A DNA stretch of 64,000 nt from Saturnia japonica. Its lineage: Eukaryota; Arthropoda; Insecta; Lepidoptera; Saturniidae. The translations under genes were made by a program, and so were the position numbers. Positions 1 through 10,404 of the stretch are shown piece by piece. Positions within the stretch are counted from its first letter, which is position 1. Every line of letters starts with the position of its first letter. The stretch is taken from positions 12,896,001 to 12,960,000 of the forward strand of contig CM065322.1 of the NCBI GenBank assembly GCA_033032175.1. The letters run 5' to 3'. The notes beneath the pieces are model-generated. The model was not told where the DNA came from. It searched no databases and saw nothing but the letters and a program-made list of their open reading frames with translations.

Positions 1-740
1 TTTAATATTGTTTTAAGTTTCGTTAGTACGCTTAATATGTTCTTGTATCCATATGATGTATATGGATACAATAATATGTATCCATAAAAAATATCCATAA
101 CTAATTTTCTTTTGGTTTGTCGCATTCCAGGATTAGTTAGTGTATATCTTCTATGTAAATAAGATCATAGAAGTTTACCGTTGTGCGCGAATCACTACTA
201 CGAACTACTCGTTAGGTATTGATATTTTCTTTTTGATATACTTCTTACGATATACGGTCCTTATCAAAAAAAAAAAACCATTATCACGAAATCAGATGAA
301 ACCTTTTAGAGAAGCAAATAAGCTACTTAAAATAATTAATCTACGCGGACGAAGTCGCGGGTACCAGCTAGTACTTGTATATATATTAAATTTATGTACA
401 GTTCTGTACTAACTGACAATAAAATGCATCAATATATTACAATAGTTTTTAATATAATACAAATACTAGTATAACTATAAGTACGTATAAACAAGACAAT
501 TTTTAACAAATAAAAAAAAAAACAAATTAACAACCAAAACCAATAAATTGCGACCACCTTTGACCCCTTCCAACCAAAAAAGAATCATCTAAATCGGTTC
601 CATAAACAAAGAAGTTATGACTGAACTGAATGTGAAAAAAACAAACGAATTGAGAACCTCCTTTTGATGGAGGTTAAAAAATAATTACAGTAAAAGAGTT
701 TGCTTAATAACAACATGTAGGTATGATTAGTGATCGCACG
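1..740. other. AT-rich intergenic DNA with one Helitron-like 3' end
   Basis: No gene is supported here. The stretch is AT-rich with short direct and inverted matches near the start. At about 343-372 a GC-richer string (GACGAAGTCGCGGGTACC, then AGCTAGT) matches the 3' end of the Helitron-like family seen repeatedly in this window, in plus orientation. The 90-codon open frame at 140-412 spans this repeat end and A-runs and looks fortuitous. Confidence 0.5.
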
Positions 741-744
741 CACC

Positions 745-813
745 TATATAAACAAGCAACGAGCAGCTTCAAAAATAATTCTCGCTAGAGCTTTTGGACC
801 GTGAGGACGTCCG
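745..813 (+). promoter_or_regulatory. possible promoter and short first exon with splice donor
   Basis: A TATATAAA box lies at 745-752. It is followed by a GC-richer stretch ending in a strong donor-like sequence, CCG then GTGAGTG, with the GT at 814-815. TATA box, about 30 bases, short leader and donor is the expected order for an insect promoter with a non-coding first exon. No downstream exon can be identified, and the following 600 bp contain several copies of a TTCAGATATC-like motif, so this may instead be part of an unrecognised LTR or other repeat. Confidence 0.25.
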
Positions 814-1890
814 GTGAGTGTTAATTGATATCAGTTATTGTTTGTTACCCGATCATTTTATCAGGTGTTGTGGTCACTTAATTTATTGATGTGCTAGGCT
901 ATCTGTAGGTAGAAATTAGTTCAGACATGAGTTACAACGCTGCTAATAGACAGGCAAGAATTGATTCAGATATCAGTTTAGTCTCAGATATCTTTGACGA
1001 GGTAGCTTGCAAACGATGGACTGATATGAGTTAGTAAAGCGATATATTAGGCTGTCTGCGGGCAGAGATCGAACCGAAGGCTATCCAGATTCAGATATCA
1101 ATTTGACCAGCTTCAAGTATTGATTTCAGTTACGTTTCAGATATGAAGCGCCAGGCCTACCCTACCAGGCACAAGGCCTACTCTGCACAGGCAGAGATAA
1201 GCTAACCAGTTCAGTCAATTTACGAAGAACAACCTGCTTCATAATAGTTTCATCAGTCTAGCCAGGTTCTGGTTAGCTACCACGAGATACGAGGTTGGAG
1301 AGTACTTTGGCAGTTACTTCAAAAATACGCAGTAAGTAAAGGTAGTAAGATTTTGGAATCACATTTTCACATGAAAAAAGATACATGTTTTAGATATTAG
1401 CCCAGTACTTGTGATTACTTGTAGCGAAAAGCACTTTTATATTGTTTCGCTTAAGAGCTACGCTCTTTCGGATCAGCCAGTATATATTTACGCAGGCTGT
1501 CATAAGAATGGCGGCTGGTGATAGATCTTAGATCTTTCGGTGGTCACCACCTGTTTTTGGATTGTACTGTGCAAAATGTTTATATAGTCGTACAAAAGAA
1601 AGTTTTAGAGGTGCACACGACTATATAACAGACACAATATCTACTGAATAAAATTCTTAAGGCTTACTGGCTGACAACGTACAAGTTAAACTAGTGGGTC
1701 TAGAAACATAAAATTTTGCACAGGAGTCTATTATGTAAAGTAGTTAAGCACTAATAAAGGATTTTAGAATATTCGTCCACAAAGGGGATTAAATAGGGAT
1801 GATGTTACCGATGAGAAATGCCATCATCAGATGCGCGGTTAGTTTCAATATAATATGCTTAGATGGCAATGTGTTCAATGGTATGATAGC

Positions 1891-2130
1891 GTGTCTGTGT
1901 TCCGTGGTAGCGTGTACGGACGTGAGTTCGGATTCCCTCTATTTACCTAAGCTTTCTGTGTAAGAACATCTAAGTGAGACCATAGCATATCGGTAGGACA
2001 TTTTGAAATGCCCGCCTGGTTAGCTATCAACCACAAGTTGAAAATATGTCGCCAAGCACCTATGGGTGTTTTCCTGCAGCTGAATTTGAGAGCTAATCCT
2101 TTATTAGATTCAGCGATGTTATCATTTTGT
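1891..2130 (+). repeat. tRNA-derived SINE copy, degenerate
   Basis: The copy has a tRNA-like head with a B-box-like GAGTTCGGATTCC near 1924-1936. It is followed by the family body: GCCCGCCTGGTTAGCTA, CAAGTTGAAAATATGTCGCC, CACCTATGGGTGTTTTCC. The body recurs at about 20905, 25735, 28090, 31435 (reverse), 44961, 58985 and 62420. The 62-codon minus-strand frame here is a shadow; the same translation appears from other copies. Confidence 0.65.
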
Positions 2131-2139
2131 TCCACATCG

Positions 2140-3060
2140 TTACACGCTTTCTAAATTATAATTCACATAACATGCTGAAATGAGCTTCGCATAGCACGGT
2201 TTTGTATCAACATTTACTTTTCAAAATATTTCATCAACAATTTCGCTGGAATATGTTGCCTTGACTTCAAACAACTTCAAAATAACTAACTATAAAACGC
2301 GGTTTATTATTGTTCTCCCAAAACGAATGGAGTTTGGTGTTAACTTGGCATCTAATATCAAACATTAGGTAAACGAAATAAGTATTATTTATAAACCCAA
2401 TATCCAGCATTGAAATAAGCTCGGTTGTTTGTTTTTACATTGAAATAAATACGGTTAGTATCTGTTTTCATTTAAAGAGATGAAGTTTTTTTTACTTTGA
2501 TTTGTTGTCACGAATATCAAACAGTGACTCGATAACTTCCTATACTTAATTTACTAACAATAATTATATTATTTTTCTAATAAGTTTTTAATGTCTTAAA
2601 CATATCGTACTATGATCGGAATAGCATTAAAAATAATTCAAGTTGCACAAAGAGCTCAAGAAAAAGCAATATTTTTCGTGGATCGTATGCTAAATACAGA
2701 AATTCGAATGCGAAAAAAGATTAAAGGCGCCAATTGGCAAGATTAAAAGATGGACGATAAACCAAAACAGGTTCGGAATTGTGGCTCTAGGGTTGGAAAT
2801 GTTTTCCGGGTAAGACACCAGTTAAGAACAACAGAGCTAGTTCGTAAAGAAGAGCACAGTTATAGTGAGCTTTAATACCACAATAAAGTGACTTATTCTG
2901 TCTTAATTTATAATGCACAGTACAACTCAAAACCAACAGCGAATACCAAGAGATGGAAAATCCATCGGCAATTATTGTTGTTATGCCGTCCTGCATTAAT
3001 ATCACTACATGTGACGTCACACGCGAAGAACACATGCACAGCACAGCTTCACGCTACTGC
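2140..3060. other. AT-rich DNA without an identifiable gene
   Basis: Overlapping open frames of 60-85 codons exist on both strands around 2787-3076. None resembles a known domain, and they overlap in a way expected by chance. The sequence at 2620-2760 may be worn LINE 3' coding sequence, but I cannot support this. Confidence 0.35.
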
Positions 3061-3067
3061 AAAGATA

Positions 3068-3615
3068 AAAAATTGACAACTTTTTGGTTCGTGTCTAGAC
3101 AGATGAGCACATTCAGCTGTCCAGGAACATCGCCTCGCCAAGAATGTTCTACTGTCTGTATCATGGTGAGTGTTCTGAAAAGCTGTTAAATCTAATTCCC
3201 TCCTCTCTTTTCCACTACAGAACTAGCCGCGCTGAGCTTCACAGTCACACTTTTACGGCAACCTCCATCCCGATACAAAATATGTATTCTATGTCATATC
3301 TTTGTCGTACCGTGAAACTGTGGAACATTCTTCGGGTCAATATGTTCTCCCCTTTACGACATCGAGTCCTTCAAGTATAGCGTGAAGAGCAATGACTTTA
3401 TGCAGTTGAACGTCGATGAATTACTGATATCTCGGTGGTAGACCTTGTGTTTTTATAGTACTGTGCTTAACATTAATGACAATATCGTCAATTTGCCGAG
3501 ATACTTTAAAAGAAACTCTTAAGAACAGAACTAAATTGATATGACTATTTTGTCATTGGATTCTAATCTGAGAGCAGTGGCTGCTACTAAACTATCAATG
3601 TTCATACTCAAAAGG
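3068..3615 (+). repeat. first copy of a ~545 bp duplicated LINE 3' segment
   Basis: This segment is repeated at 3808-4348 in the same orientation with very few differences: a 7-base length change near 3099 and isolated substitutions. The first copy ends exactly where the G-run begins, after ACTCAAAA. Such near-identity over 540 bp, in a region where other repeats are strongly diverged, means either a very recent tandem duplication or an assembly artefact at the homopolymer. Confidence 0.8.
3144..3380 (+). pseudogene. LINE reverse-transcriptase C-terminal fragment, copy 1
   Basis: The 78-codon frame resembles the C-terminal end of Jockey/CR1-type LINE polyproteins. The order is FYCLYHGECSEKL, then NLIPSS, then FHYRTSRAELHSH, then CRTVKLWN, as in the family pattern of a YHG block, an NLIP block, an R-T-R-A block and a WN-x-L block. 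There is no RT catalytic core or endonuclease, so this is a 5'-truncated dead fragment. The ATG is fortuitous: the family frame would run in from upstream. Identification rests on recall of the family pattern, not an alignment. Confidence 0.55.
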
Positions 3616-3630
3616 GGGGGGGGGGGGGGG

Positions 3631-3666
<36 letters not shown>
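3614..3666. repeat. G21 followed directly by C32
   Basis: G occupies 3614-3634 and C occupies 3635-3666, with no other base. A poly-G immediately followed by poly-C is self-complementary and is a classic site of polymerase failure or assembly error. It sits precisely at the end of the first copy of the duplication. Confidence 0.9.
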
Positions 3667-3668
<2 letters not shown>

Positions 3669-3807
3669 ACAATAATAATACAAAATAATGTTAATAATAT
3701 AAATACTCAATCATGTCATAATTGGAGAATTTTAAAGATATAGGATTTAAGAGAGGTCAAAGAACTGAAGAATATGTTAATATGTTAAGTTACTTTGCAA
3801 GAATTAT

Positions 3808-4348
3808 AAAAATTGACAACTTTTTGGTTCGTGTCTAGTTCACATTCAGCTGTCCAGGAACATCGCCTCGCCAAGAATGTTCTACTGTCTGTATCATGGT
3901 GAGTGTTCTGAAAAGCTGTTAAATCTAATTCCCTCCTCTCTTTTCCACTACAGAACTAGCCGCGCTGAGCTTCACAGTCACACTTTTACGGCAACCTCCA
4001 TCCCGATACAAAATATGTATTCTATGTCATATCTTTGTCGTACCGTGAAACTGTGGAACATTCTTAGGGTCAATATGTTCTCCCCTTTACGACATCGAGT
4101 CCTTCAAGTATAGCGTGAAGAGCAATGACTTTATGCAGTTGAACGTCGATGAATTACTGATATCTCGGTGGTAGACCTTGTGTTTTTATAGTACTGTGCT
4201 TAACATTAATGACAATATCGTCAATTTGCCGAGATACTTTAAAAGAAACTCTTAAGAACAGAACTAAATTGATATGACTATTTTGTCATTGGATTCTAAT
4301 CTGAGAGCAGTGGCTGCTACTAAACTATCAACGTTCATACTCAAAAGG
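3808..4348 (+). repeat. second copy of the ~545 bp LINE 3' segment
   Basis: Starts within ATAAAAATTGAC and ends after CTCAAAAGG, matching 3068-3615 almost base for base. After this copy the sequence continues as ordinary DNA (AGTATTCATATAAATCC), so this copy probably preserves the true right edge. The ~140 bp between the poly-C and this copy is AT-rich and not shared. Confidence 0.8.
3877..4113 (+). pseudogene. LINE reverse-transcriptase C-terminal fragment, copy 2
   Basis: The 78-residue translation is the same as in the copy at 3144-3380 (one silent difference was noticed near 4065). Interpretation is as for that copy: a dead Jockey/CR1-type 3' fragment carried in the duplicated block. Confidence 0.55.
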
Positions 4349-4607
4349 AGTATTCATATAAATCCAATCTATACATATCATATTATATATCTACGTTCAA
4401 TCGATACGTAATAAATCCCTCATAGATATATCTGTTGAACTATTTGAGTAAGTTCAATGAACGTCTAGACTTTCAAGTAGCTACTTTATGGGAACTGCCA
4501 CCGCAGATTCGGGATAATATAGTAGAAGTTTACCGACGGATAAACGTGACGACGCGACGTGACGCAAATACTTAAGCTTTTATATATCTATCGATAATAT
4601 AAAATTT

Positions 4608-4870
4608 GGGGGGGGGGGGGGGTGTTCTACGTGCGCATTAAGCGACTAACTGCGCTACGGACAGCTATCCGCCTCATCAACAGGATGCGTAGTGCGTACA
4701 CCAACCGTACAGCTACCCGACGGTCGTTTTTTTTTTTCCAACCGATTATACTTTTACTGCTACTATACCCAAATGGTCTTAAGGCCTCGGAGCCAATAGA
4801 GGCTTTGACAGCCTGACCGGGCTTCAGGTCGACGGTCGAGCCGCTCTGCGCCGAGCGACCAGAGTGGTTA
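4608..4870. other. G15 run followed by GC-rich block
   Basis: A run of 15 G (4608-4622) is followed by about 240 bp that are clearly more GC-rich than anything around them. Examples are TGCGCTACGGACAGCTATCC, AGGCCTCGGAGCCAATAGAG and GAGCCGCTCTGCGCC. A 64-codon frame at 4622-4816 begins with a non-ATG codon, includes a poly-T run and matches nothing I recognise. Together with the G21C32 run nearby, this could be a separate sequence joined at homopolymers. Confidence 0.5.
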
Positions 4871-4953
4871 GCCGGCAGCTATATCACTATGCGAATATAA
4901 ACTATTTTTTCATACATATTTTTGATTCAATCGCGCGGCTAACCACGTTCTGG
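4859..4953. repeat. imperfect inverted repeat, possible hairpin or MITE end
   Basis: The left arm CCAGAGTGGTTAGCCG (4859-4874) pairs with the right arm CGGCTAACCACGTTCTGG (4936-4953), with a 2-base bulge. The loop is about 60 bases and AT-rich. No flanking duplication is clear. Confidence 0.6.
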
Positions 4954-4999
4954 TTAACCGCATATTGCGTAAGCACGCTATTACATTAACTTAGTCTCT

Positions 5000-5345
5000 T
5001 TAGCCTTATATTAAGTAATATTAGTGTCATTTTGCGTGATATCGTTCGATTATTATGCATACGGGAAGTGAATTAGAAGTATTAACTGAAAACATGCAGT
5101 TTTTGTTACCATATATTAAATAATAATAAATATAAAGATTGTTATAAATCTTCCTTAAGAATAAAATATAACAACATGCACAAAAAGTCCCTATATAGCT
5201 CTAACAAGGGAGCCACAATCTTGGAATTTGATGATTAGAATGTACAACAAAGTTTTAAAAACATTGACACTGGCAAGTACTTCTACAACGCCAGGACAAT
5301 AAAAAGAAGTAGGTAGTAGAATCTCACAAGAGAAAATCAAATAAA
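5000..5345 (+). repeat. dispersed repeat, family also at 23745-24010
   Basis: Shares an ordered set of strings with 23745-24010: AATATTRGTGTCATTTTGCG, CAAAAAGTCCCTATATAG with GAGCCAC, a GACACT-GCAAG block, and a GCC/GCGCT-A-GACAATAA block. A shorter piece (AATATTGGTGGCGTTTTACT) occurs at about 7468. The element class is unknown, and no coding sequence is visible. Confidence 0.55.
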
Positions 5346-5914
5346 ACTAAACTATATATTTATTGACATATTATAATCAAACAAGTAGTATAGAAATTAA
5401 ACACAGACATAAAACATACCTAATCTTTTTTCTTCAATATCAATTATCTTTTTTTAAATATACATATATAGAAAAAAATCTAGTGTGGGTTTTTGCTGGC
5501 AAATTTTGTTCTTATTAGTCATCTCCGCAATATGTTTATACGTTAAAAATATATTATAAGCAAGAAACAGTCAAAGTCAAATATTAAAATAAGTTTTTAT
5601 TCTAACAATGTTCATCACACAAAAGTCCGTTAGGTGCCTAGATCGAACCTACACTATTCTTTCATATTATAAATAAAGTTATTATAGTTTTTAAATACTA
5701 ATTTACGTTACTTTGTGTGCAAATTTAAGTAAATCTGCGTTTCAACACGATACTGAGTAAAAACACAAATGGTCCCTATAATAACGGTAATAAGTAATAG
5801 TGATATAAGAGAAGTTTGTAGTTTTAAAGAACATATACTTACACGGAATGAGAAAGAGATACTTAGAGGGTTGAGAGAGATTATAATCTAGTCATATAGT
5901 TTTATAAGACGAGC

Positions 5915-6125
5915 GTGAATGAGAACGTTGGAAGAGGAAGACCTAGACGACCGTTCCACGACTAAATCGGAGACGTTCTGAAAAAAGGTCGGTTCAAGAA
6001 TACTCTAAACCGAGGAGCAAGCATGAGAAGACTGGTGAATGTTGAAGAGAGGATGATGTATACCAGGATGGTAGCAAGTGGAAGAACGTAGTCTCTACCT
6101 TCCCAGTTGGGAAAGAGGCGTGATT
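5915..6125 (+). pseudogene. degenerate LINE polyprotein 3' fragment
   Basis: Read with small frame changes, the plus strand gives GRGRPRR, then a D-x-IGDVLKKG block, then a LNRGASMRRLVNVEE block, ending in a W-x-VVSTFPVGK-like block and a stop. This order is familiar from the 3' ends of many arthropod retrotransposon remnants. Frameshifts and stops make it non-functional, and clade assignment is uncertain. Confidence 0.4.
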
Positions 6126-6270
6126 TATGTGTGTATGTATATATATGTTTTAACAGTCGATGTAAAACTATTAGAAAATATAATTAATCGTTTTATATTG
6201 CAGCATTATCGCAAATTGTTTACTTAACTATTTAAGAAGAAGAATTAAAAGTTGGAGGCATCTATAAATC

Positions 6271-6400
6271 TTCTATATCTATACATATTATAAAACTTAA
6301 CGTCCCTGTCTGTCTGTCTGTTTATGTTCTTTTCGCGCAAAAAGCACTTATCCGATTTTCATAGTTCTTTTTTTAATTCATAGCTATGTTATCTGGCCAG
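6271..6400 (+). repeat. Helitron-like 5' end
   Basis: TCTATACATATTATAAAACTT followed by CTGTCTGTCTGTCTGTTTATG and a TCCGATTTTCATAG block resembles the 5' ends of the Helitron-like family in this window (compare 24246 on the plus strand and 10961 on the minus strand). The 3' end belonging to it is not evident. Confidence 0.4.
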
Positions 6401-6635
6401 GTTATAGAATAAATTTTGTTAGATATATTAACTTACACTAACATAACATAAACAACTTACATTGAGTAAACAAACCATAAGAGATAATGTTCTATGAAAT
6501 AAATCTATTGCATAATTTTAGACCTTAAAAAACCTACTAAAAGTCATCAATAGCTTATGTCTATCGTGTTACAACCGGCAAAGGATATTATGGCGCTCGC
6601 TGGCCGTTCCCGCGGCCGGCTCGCTCTTACTTGTT

Positions 6636-6812
6636 CGCAAGTCCAACCTAACCTAACCGAGCATTTTCAGTATTTTGTAACGTAAATTCTATAGAATGCC
6701 TAGGAAATGTTATTAGTTATATGCATTCCTCCAAAAGTTATTCTAAATAATAATAAGAGTGCCATTATTAAAAAATAGTGACGATGCTCGATTAGGTTAG
6801 GTTGGACTTGCG
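6636..6812. repeat. inverted repeat with telomere-like CCTAA units
   Basis: CGCAAGTCCAACCTAACCTA at 6636 is matched in reverse complement by TAGGTTAGGTTGGACTTGCG ending at 6812. The arms extend to about 26 bases with one mismatch, and the loop is about 125 bases. Each arm carries two units of the insect telomere-like pentamer TTAGG. The flank at 6596-6630 is GC-rich. Confidence 0.7.
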
Positions 6813-7504
6813 AAGTAGTACTTGTGAACGTCACGGTCTCATGATCGTTACTTCGAGAACGACAAGTCGAACTAGCACGATCGCCTTATCAAGATATTTT
6901 TTCATACTTTGCCTAAATAGTATTTAAACTTTGGCATAAAAATCAATCTATATCACATACAATACCACAAAAATTACATATTATAGGGTCAAATAACATA
7001 AGTTTATTAATTTAAAACAAAAACTATCTTAAGCCACTTTGAGATCCCGCTATAAGCTCCCACGTGATATTTGATATTTTACAGAATGCCTAAGTGAAGT
7101 ATGTAATAATTCTCTATATTTCATATATTACCGACTATTCTTAGGTATTAGTCTAACATATTATGTTTAAAACAATTGCACACTTAATAATATTAGATTA
7201 CATTTAGTATGGACAAAACAAAATATATTTCATAAGATTCAGTTTTAAGTTAATAAATAAACAATAATTTAGTTACGTTAGAATGGTTGAAAATTTTTGT
7301 TTCATATTTTGATAAAGAATAATAAAATTAAGATGTCTAGACCTGATAATTCAAAAGCACACAATCTCATAAATATAGATACTTATTAATTAAATCAAAA
7401 ATTCAAACTGCGATGCACAACAGATGTGAATTCATAAACTTACGTCATTTGACTCTATATTTGGTAATATTGGTGGCGTTTTACTTGATATAGTTTTTCT
7501 ATTA

Positions 7505-7765
7505 AATTACAAAGGTGGCAAACAAGCATACGGCCCGCCTTATGGTAAGCGGATACCGTAGCCTATGGACGCTTCTAATACCATAGGTATCACTATCCCG
7601 TTCTCGACCTTGAACCCCCTTGCCCTAAGGAGCTATGGAAACCCTACTCACCGCAGGTACACAACCCTTGGTTATTTGGCTGCGATCCTCTGTAGGGGGG
7701 AGGTACTCTACCAGTCGGGGAGCTCCAAGTGAAGTAAGATCTTCAAAGAAATTTAAAGAAAGGCA
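7505..7765 (+). repeat. dispersed repeat family B copy
   Basis: Begins GTGGCAAACAAGCATACGG, CCCGCCTTATGGTAAGC. It continues through GAGCTATGGAAACCCTACTC, GCAGGTACACAACCC and TTATTTGGCTGCGATCC to GTAGGGGGGAGGTA. The same order recurs at about 21065-21290, 29640-29815 and, on the minus strand, 48885-49080; the first half recurs at 22025-22120 and 63885-63925 (minus). No coding capacity is seen. It is a common type of lepidopteran short repeat. Confidence 0.6.
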
Positions 7766-8734
7766 GCTTATTAAACTATTTATTGGATGGAAAGTTGTCG
7801 AATAGTCACAAATGTATTCAGAAACACATTATGAGTTCTGTTTGTATGTTGGACCTTAAAGAACTTAGACCCCACCGTGAAATCACATTACCATATCACC
7901 ATTTCACATAATCATGACTGTTAACATTACCGAATACAAACAATCTTTCTGAAAACCGAGCCATCAGCAGTGCTTTCTTCATTCCGAAAAGTAGAGTAGT
8001 CCACTATTCCGTAAACATGATTAAATATAAAAATGCTAAAAAAAATGTTGTCTCCCACAATTTCAAATTTCGCCACAATTTTGGAGAATGTGCCAGTTAT
8101 CTTTATGGAATCAATAACTAAGTGAACAGTTAATTAAGGAATAAGCATTTTTTTTTCTTCAATAAATAAATTTTACTTTTCGATATTCTGATCAGAGTCC
8201 CTATCAAAGGGCATCATCGCATACGTGCGTGTAAAAACAAAAAAACGAAAGCTACATACGACAAAACCCCTTCTAATATGTGTTTTTTTTTGGCAACATT
8301 CCTGAAGGTAACTCATTATAAGCATTCTTGTAAGGGACACAAATTATATTATTTTTGTAAGAGTGTTTTGTTTTTTTTATTTATTTTTATATTACATACA
8401 AACAATTCACGTGTTTTGATTTAAATGTTTATAAGGTTTTTTTACATTTAAAATATTATTTTGAAATCATTATTTAATTTTATTTTAATAGTAGCACGGT
8501 AAAGCAGAGGTCACCAAAAATCGGCAAAATAAAGATCGTGATGCGTACAGCCATCTATCGGATTCTAATATAATTAAAAGGACAAAATAAATATAAATAT
8601 AAAAACACAATTTCACACACGGTCATTTAATTCCAAACTAAGCAAAGCTTGTAATATGGTAACTAAACAGCTGATATACATACATATATAGATATTTAAC
8701 ACCCAGACACACAACTGACATTTATGCTCATCAC
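7766..8734. other. AT-rich DNA, nothing identified
   Basis: Long A and T runs, no sustained open frame and no recognised repeat beyond short motifs. I see nothing to annotate. Confidence 0.4.
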
Positions 8735-8815
8735 ACAAAATTCAGTCATGCGCGGGGATTGAACCCGTGACCTCTCGGCTCAATAGTAGCGTTTACCACC
8801 ACTGCGCCATCTATA
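8735..8815 (-). repeat. tRNA-like SINE head, minus strand
   Basis: On the minus strand TGGCGCAGTGGTGGTAAACG (A-box region) is followed by GGTCACGGGTTCAATCCCC (B box) at tRNA spacing. A mature tRNA is not supported: no full acceptor stem or terminator is visible, and the body continues as a repeat. This is a second, different SINE head from the one at 44961. Confidence 0.5.
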
Positions 8816-9056
8816 AACTATCGTTTCTATAAAACAAAAACGAAATACCACGTCTGTCGGTATGTTTGAACACCAATTAGGCAAAAACTACTGGAAAGAA
8901 TTTAATGAAATTTAGTATAGTTATAGTTTATAGTCTGAAGGTACATTTAGGATGCATCTTTACACGTATGAACATTTTTATGGTCTATAAATAGCATTTA
9001 GGTTATGTACCTACATATCAAAAGAATGTATGTATAGGTAATGTTGTAACATAATA

Positions 9057-9081
9057 GGTCTTTACCTATGAAATTGCCGTT
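9057..9081 (+). repeat. mariner left terminal inverted repeat
   Basis: Starts GGTCTTTACCTATG and matches the reverse complement of 10309-10333 over 25 bases. The TA target duplication lies just outside. Confidence 0.92.
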
Positions 9082-9243
9082 CTACAGTACTGGCCATTTG
9101 AAATCAAAATAATTTTTGTTTGGCTAAGAATTCTAATTTGAAATTAATTTTATTTTAAAAACATGGAATTCTTTTTCCAAAAGTAGTCATTTGTTTATTG
9201 ATTAGTGTTACATTTTAATCGCATTTCAATCTTTTTTGTCATC

Positions 9244-10259
9244 ATGGATACGTTAAAAATTCAAGTAATTATGGAATATGAGTACCGTCGTGGCAGCAAC
9301 GCGGCACAAGCGGCACGCAACATCGACGTTTACGGAGCTAACACTACAAACCAACGCACCACCTGTTATTGGTTTGCTCGCTTTCGTTCTGGAATTTGGA
9401 CCTGAAAAATGAGCCTCGCGGTCGTCCGAAGACTTTGGTCGACAATGACGAATTAAAGGCGATTGTGGAAGCTGATGATACACAATCTACGGCTGAATTA
9501 GCAGCAGCTTTCGACGTTAACGTCAAAACAATATTGGTCCATTTGCGTCAAATTGGCAAGGTAAAAAAGCTTGACAAATGGGTGCCCCACGAACTCAATG
9601 ATCGTCAGCGCGAAGTAAGCGTCGAGACGTGCCTTGCACTGCTCAACAGACACACAAAAGAAGAAATTTTGAACCGCATTGTTACCTGCGATGAAAAATG
9701 GATTCTGTTTAATAACCGCAAGCGCTTAGCAAGTTGGTTGGATCCTGGTTTAGCACCTAAACAATGCCCTAAACGAAAACTTACCCCTAGAAAAGTGATG
9801 GTCACTGTTTGGTGGTCTAGCGCCGGTGTGATTCATCACAGCTTCTTACCAAACGGGGTGAGCATTACTGCAGATGTGTACTGTGAAGAACTGAACACAA
9901 TGATGGAGAAGCTAGTACATCTCCAAACAGCATTGGTAAATCGCTCGTCTGCGCTGCTCCTGCACGACAACGCGCGACCTCATACTGCACAGCAGACGGT
10001 CTCCAAGTTGCAAGAACTGGGGTTGGAAGTTCTCCGTCATCTGCCCTACTCACCAGACCTTGCGCCTACAGACTACTACTTTTTCCAGAATTTGGATAAC
10101 TCCTTGGCGGGAAAAAAATTCAATACCCGAGAGGCAGTACAAAATGCCTTTGAAGAATTTGTTGTCTCCCGTCCAGCTGATTTCTTTAAGAAGGGCATCA
10201 ATAAACTGCCACTGCGCTTGCAAAGATGCATTGATTGCATGGGTGATTACTTCGATTAA
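9244..10259 (+). pseudogene. mariner transposase, one frameshift
   Basis: This would encode the cut-and-paste transposase of a mariner element, about 339 residues. The start is the ATG at 9244 (MDTLKIQV), in a good position about 190 bp inside the TIR. The N-terminal helix-turn-helix region reads to ARFRSG, then a single-base deletion near 9391-9397 shifts the frame and gives a stop at 9403-9405. The shifted frame continues uninterrupted from DLKNEPRGRPKT to the TAA at 10257-10259. The catalytic triad is intact: D in TCDEKW, D in LLHDNARPH, and D in SPDLAPTD, with 34 residues between the last two (D,D34D). The shared WVPHEL block is also present. Only one lesion is seen, so the copy is young. 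Confidence 0.92.
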
Positions 10260-10308
10260 TACAAATAAAAAATACATGAAAACAATTAATTCAAATTTTT
10301 TCATACAA

Positions 10309-10333
10309 AACGGCAATTTCATAGGTAAAGACC
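10309..10333 (-). repeat. mariner right terminal inverted repeat
   Basis: CGGCAATTTCATAGGTAAAG then ACC, the reverse complement of the left end. TA target duplication at 10334-10335. Confidence 0.92.
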
Positions 10334-10404
10334 TAATATTTAAAAGATTTAGAGAAACAACGTGAAAAGATACCAAATTCATCCAAATTATTTTTATCTT
10401 TACA

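Larger units (their letters stand above)
9055..10335 (+). mobile_element. mariner DNA transposon, near full length
   Basis: Terminal inverted repeats of about 25 bp begin GGTCTTTACCTATGAAATTG at 9057 and end with the reverse complement at 10333. Both are flanked by TA (9055-9056 and 10334-10335), the target duplication of Tc1/mariner elements. Length between TAs is 1,277 bp, as expected for mariner. The single gene inside is broken by one frameshift, so the copy is non-autonomous, but the matched ends could still be mobilised in trans. The TIR looks like that of the cecropia-type subfamily; this is from memory and uncertain. Confidence 0.93.

Noticed and set aside
8735..8815. Possible tRNA gene on the minus strand
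   Set aside because: Same reason: promoter boxes without a complete cloverleaf.
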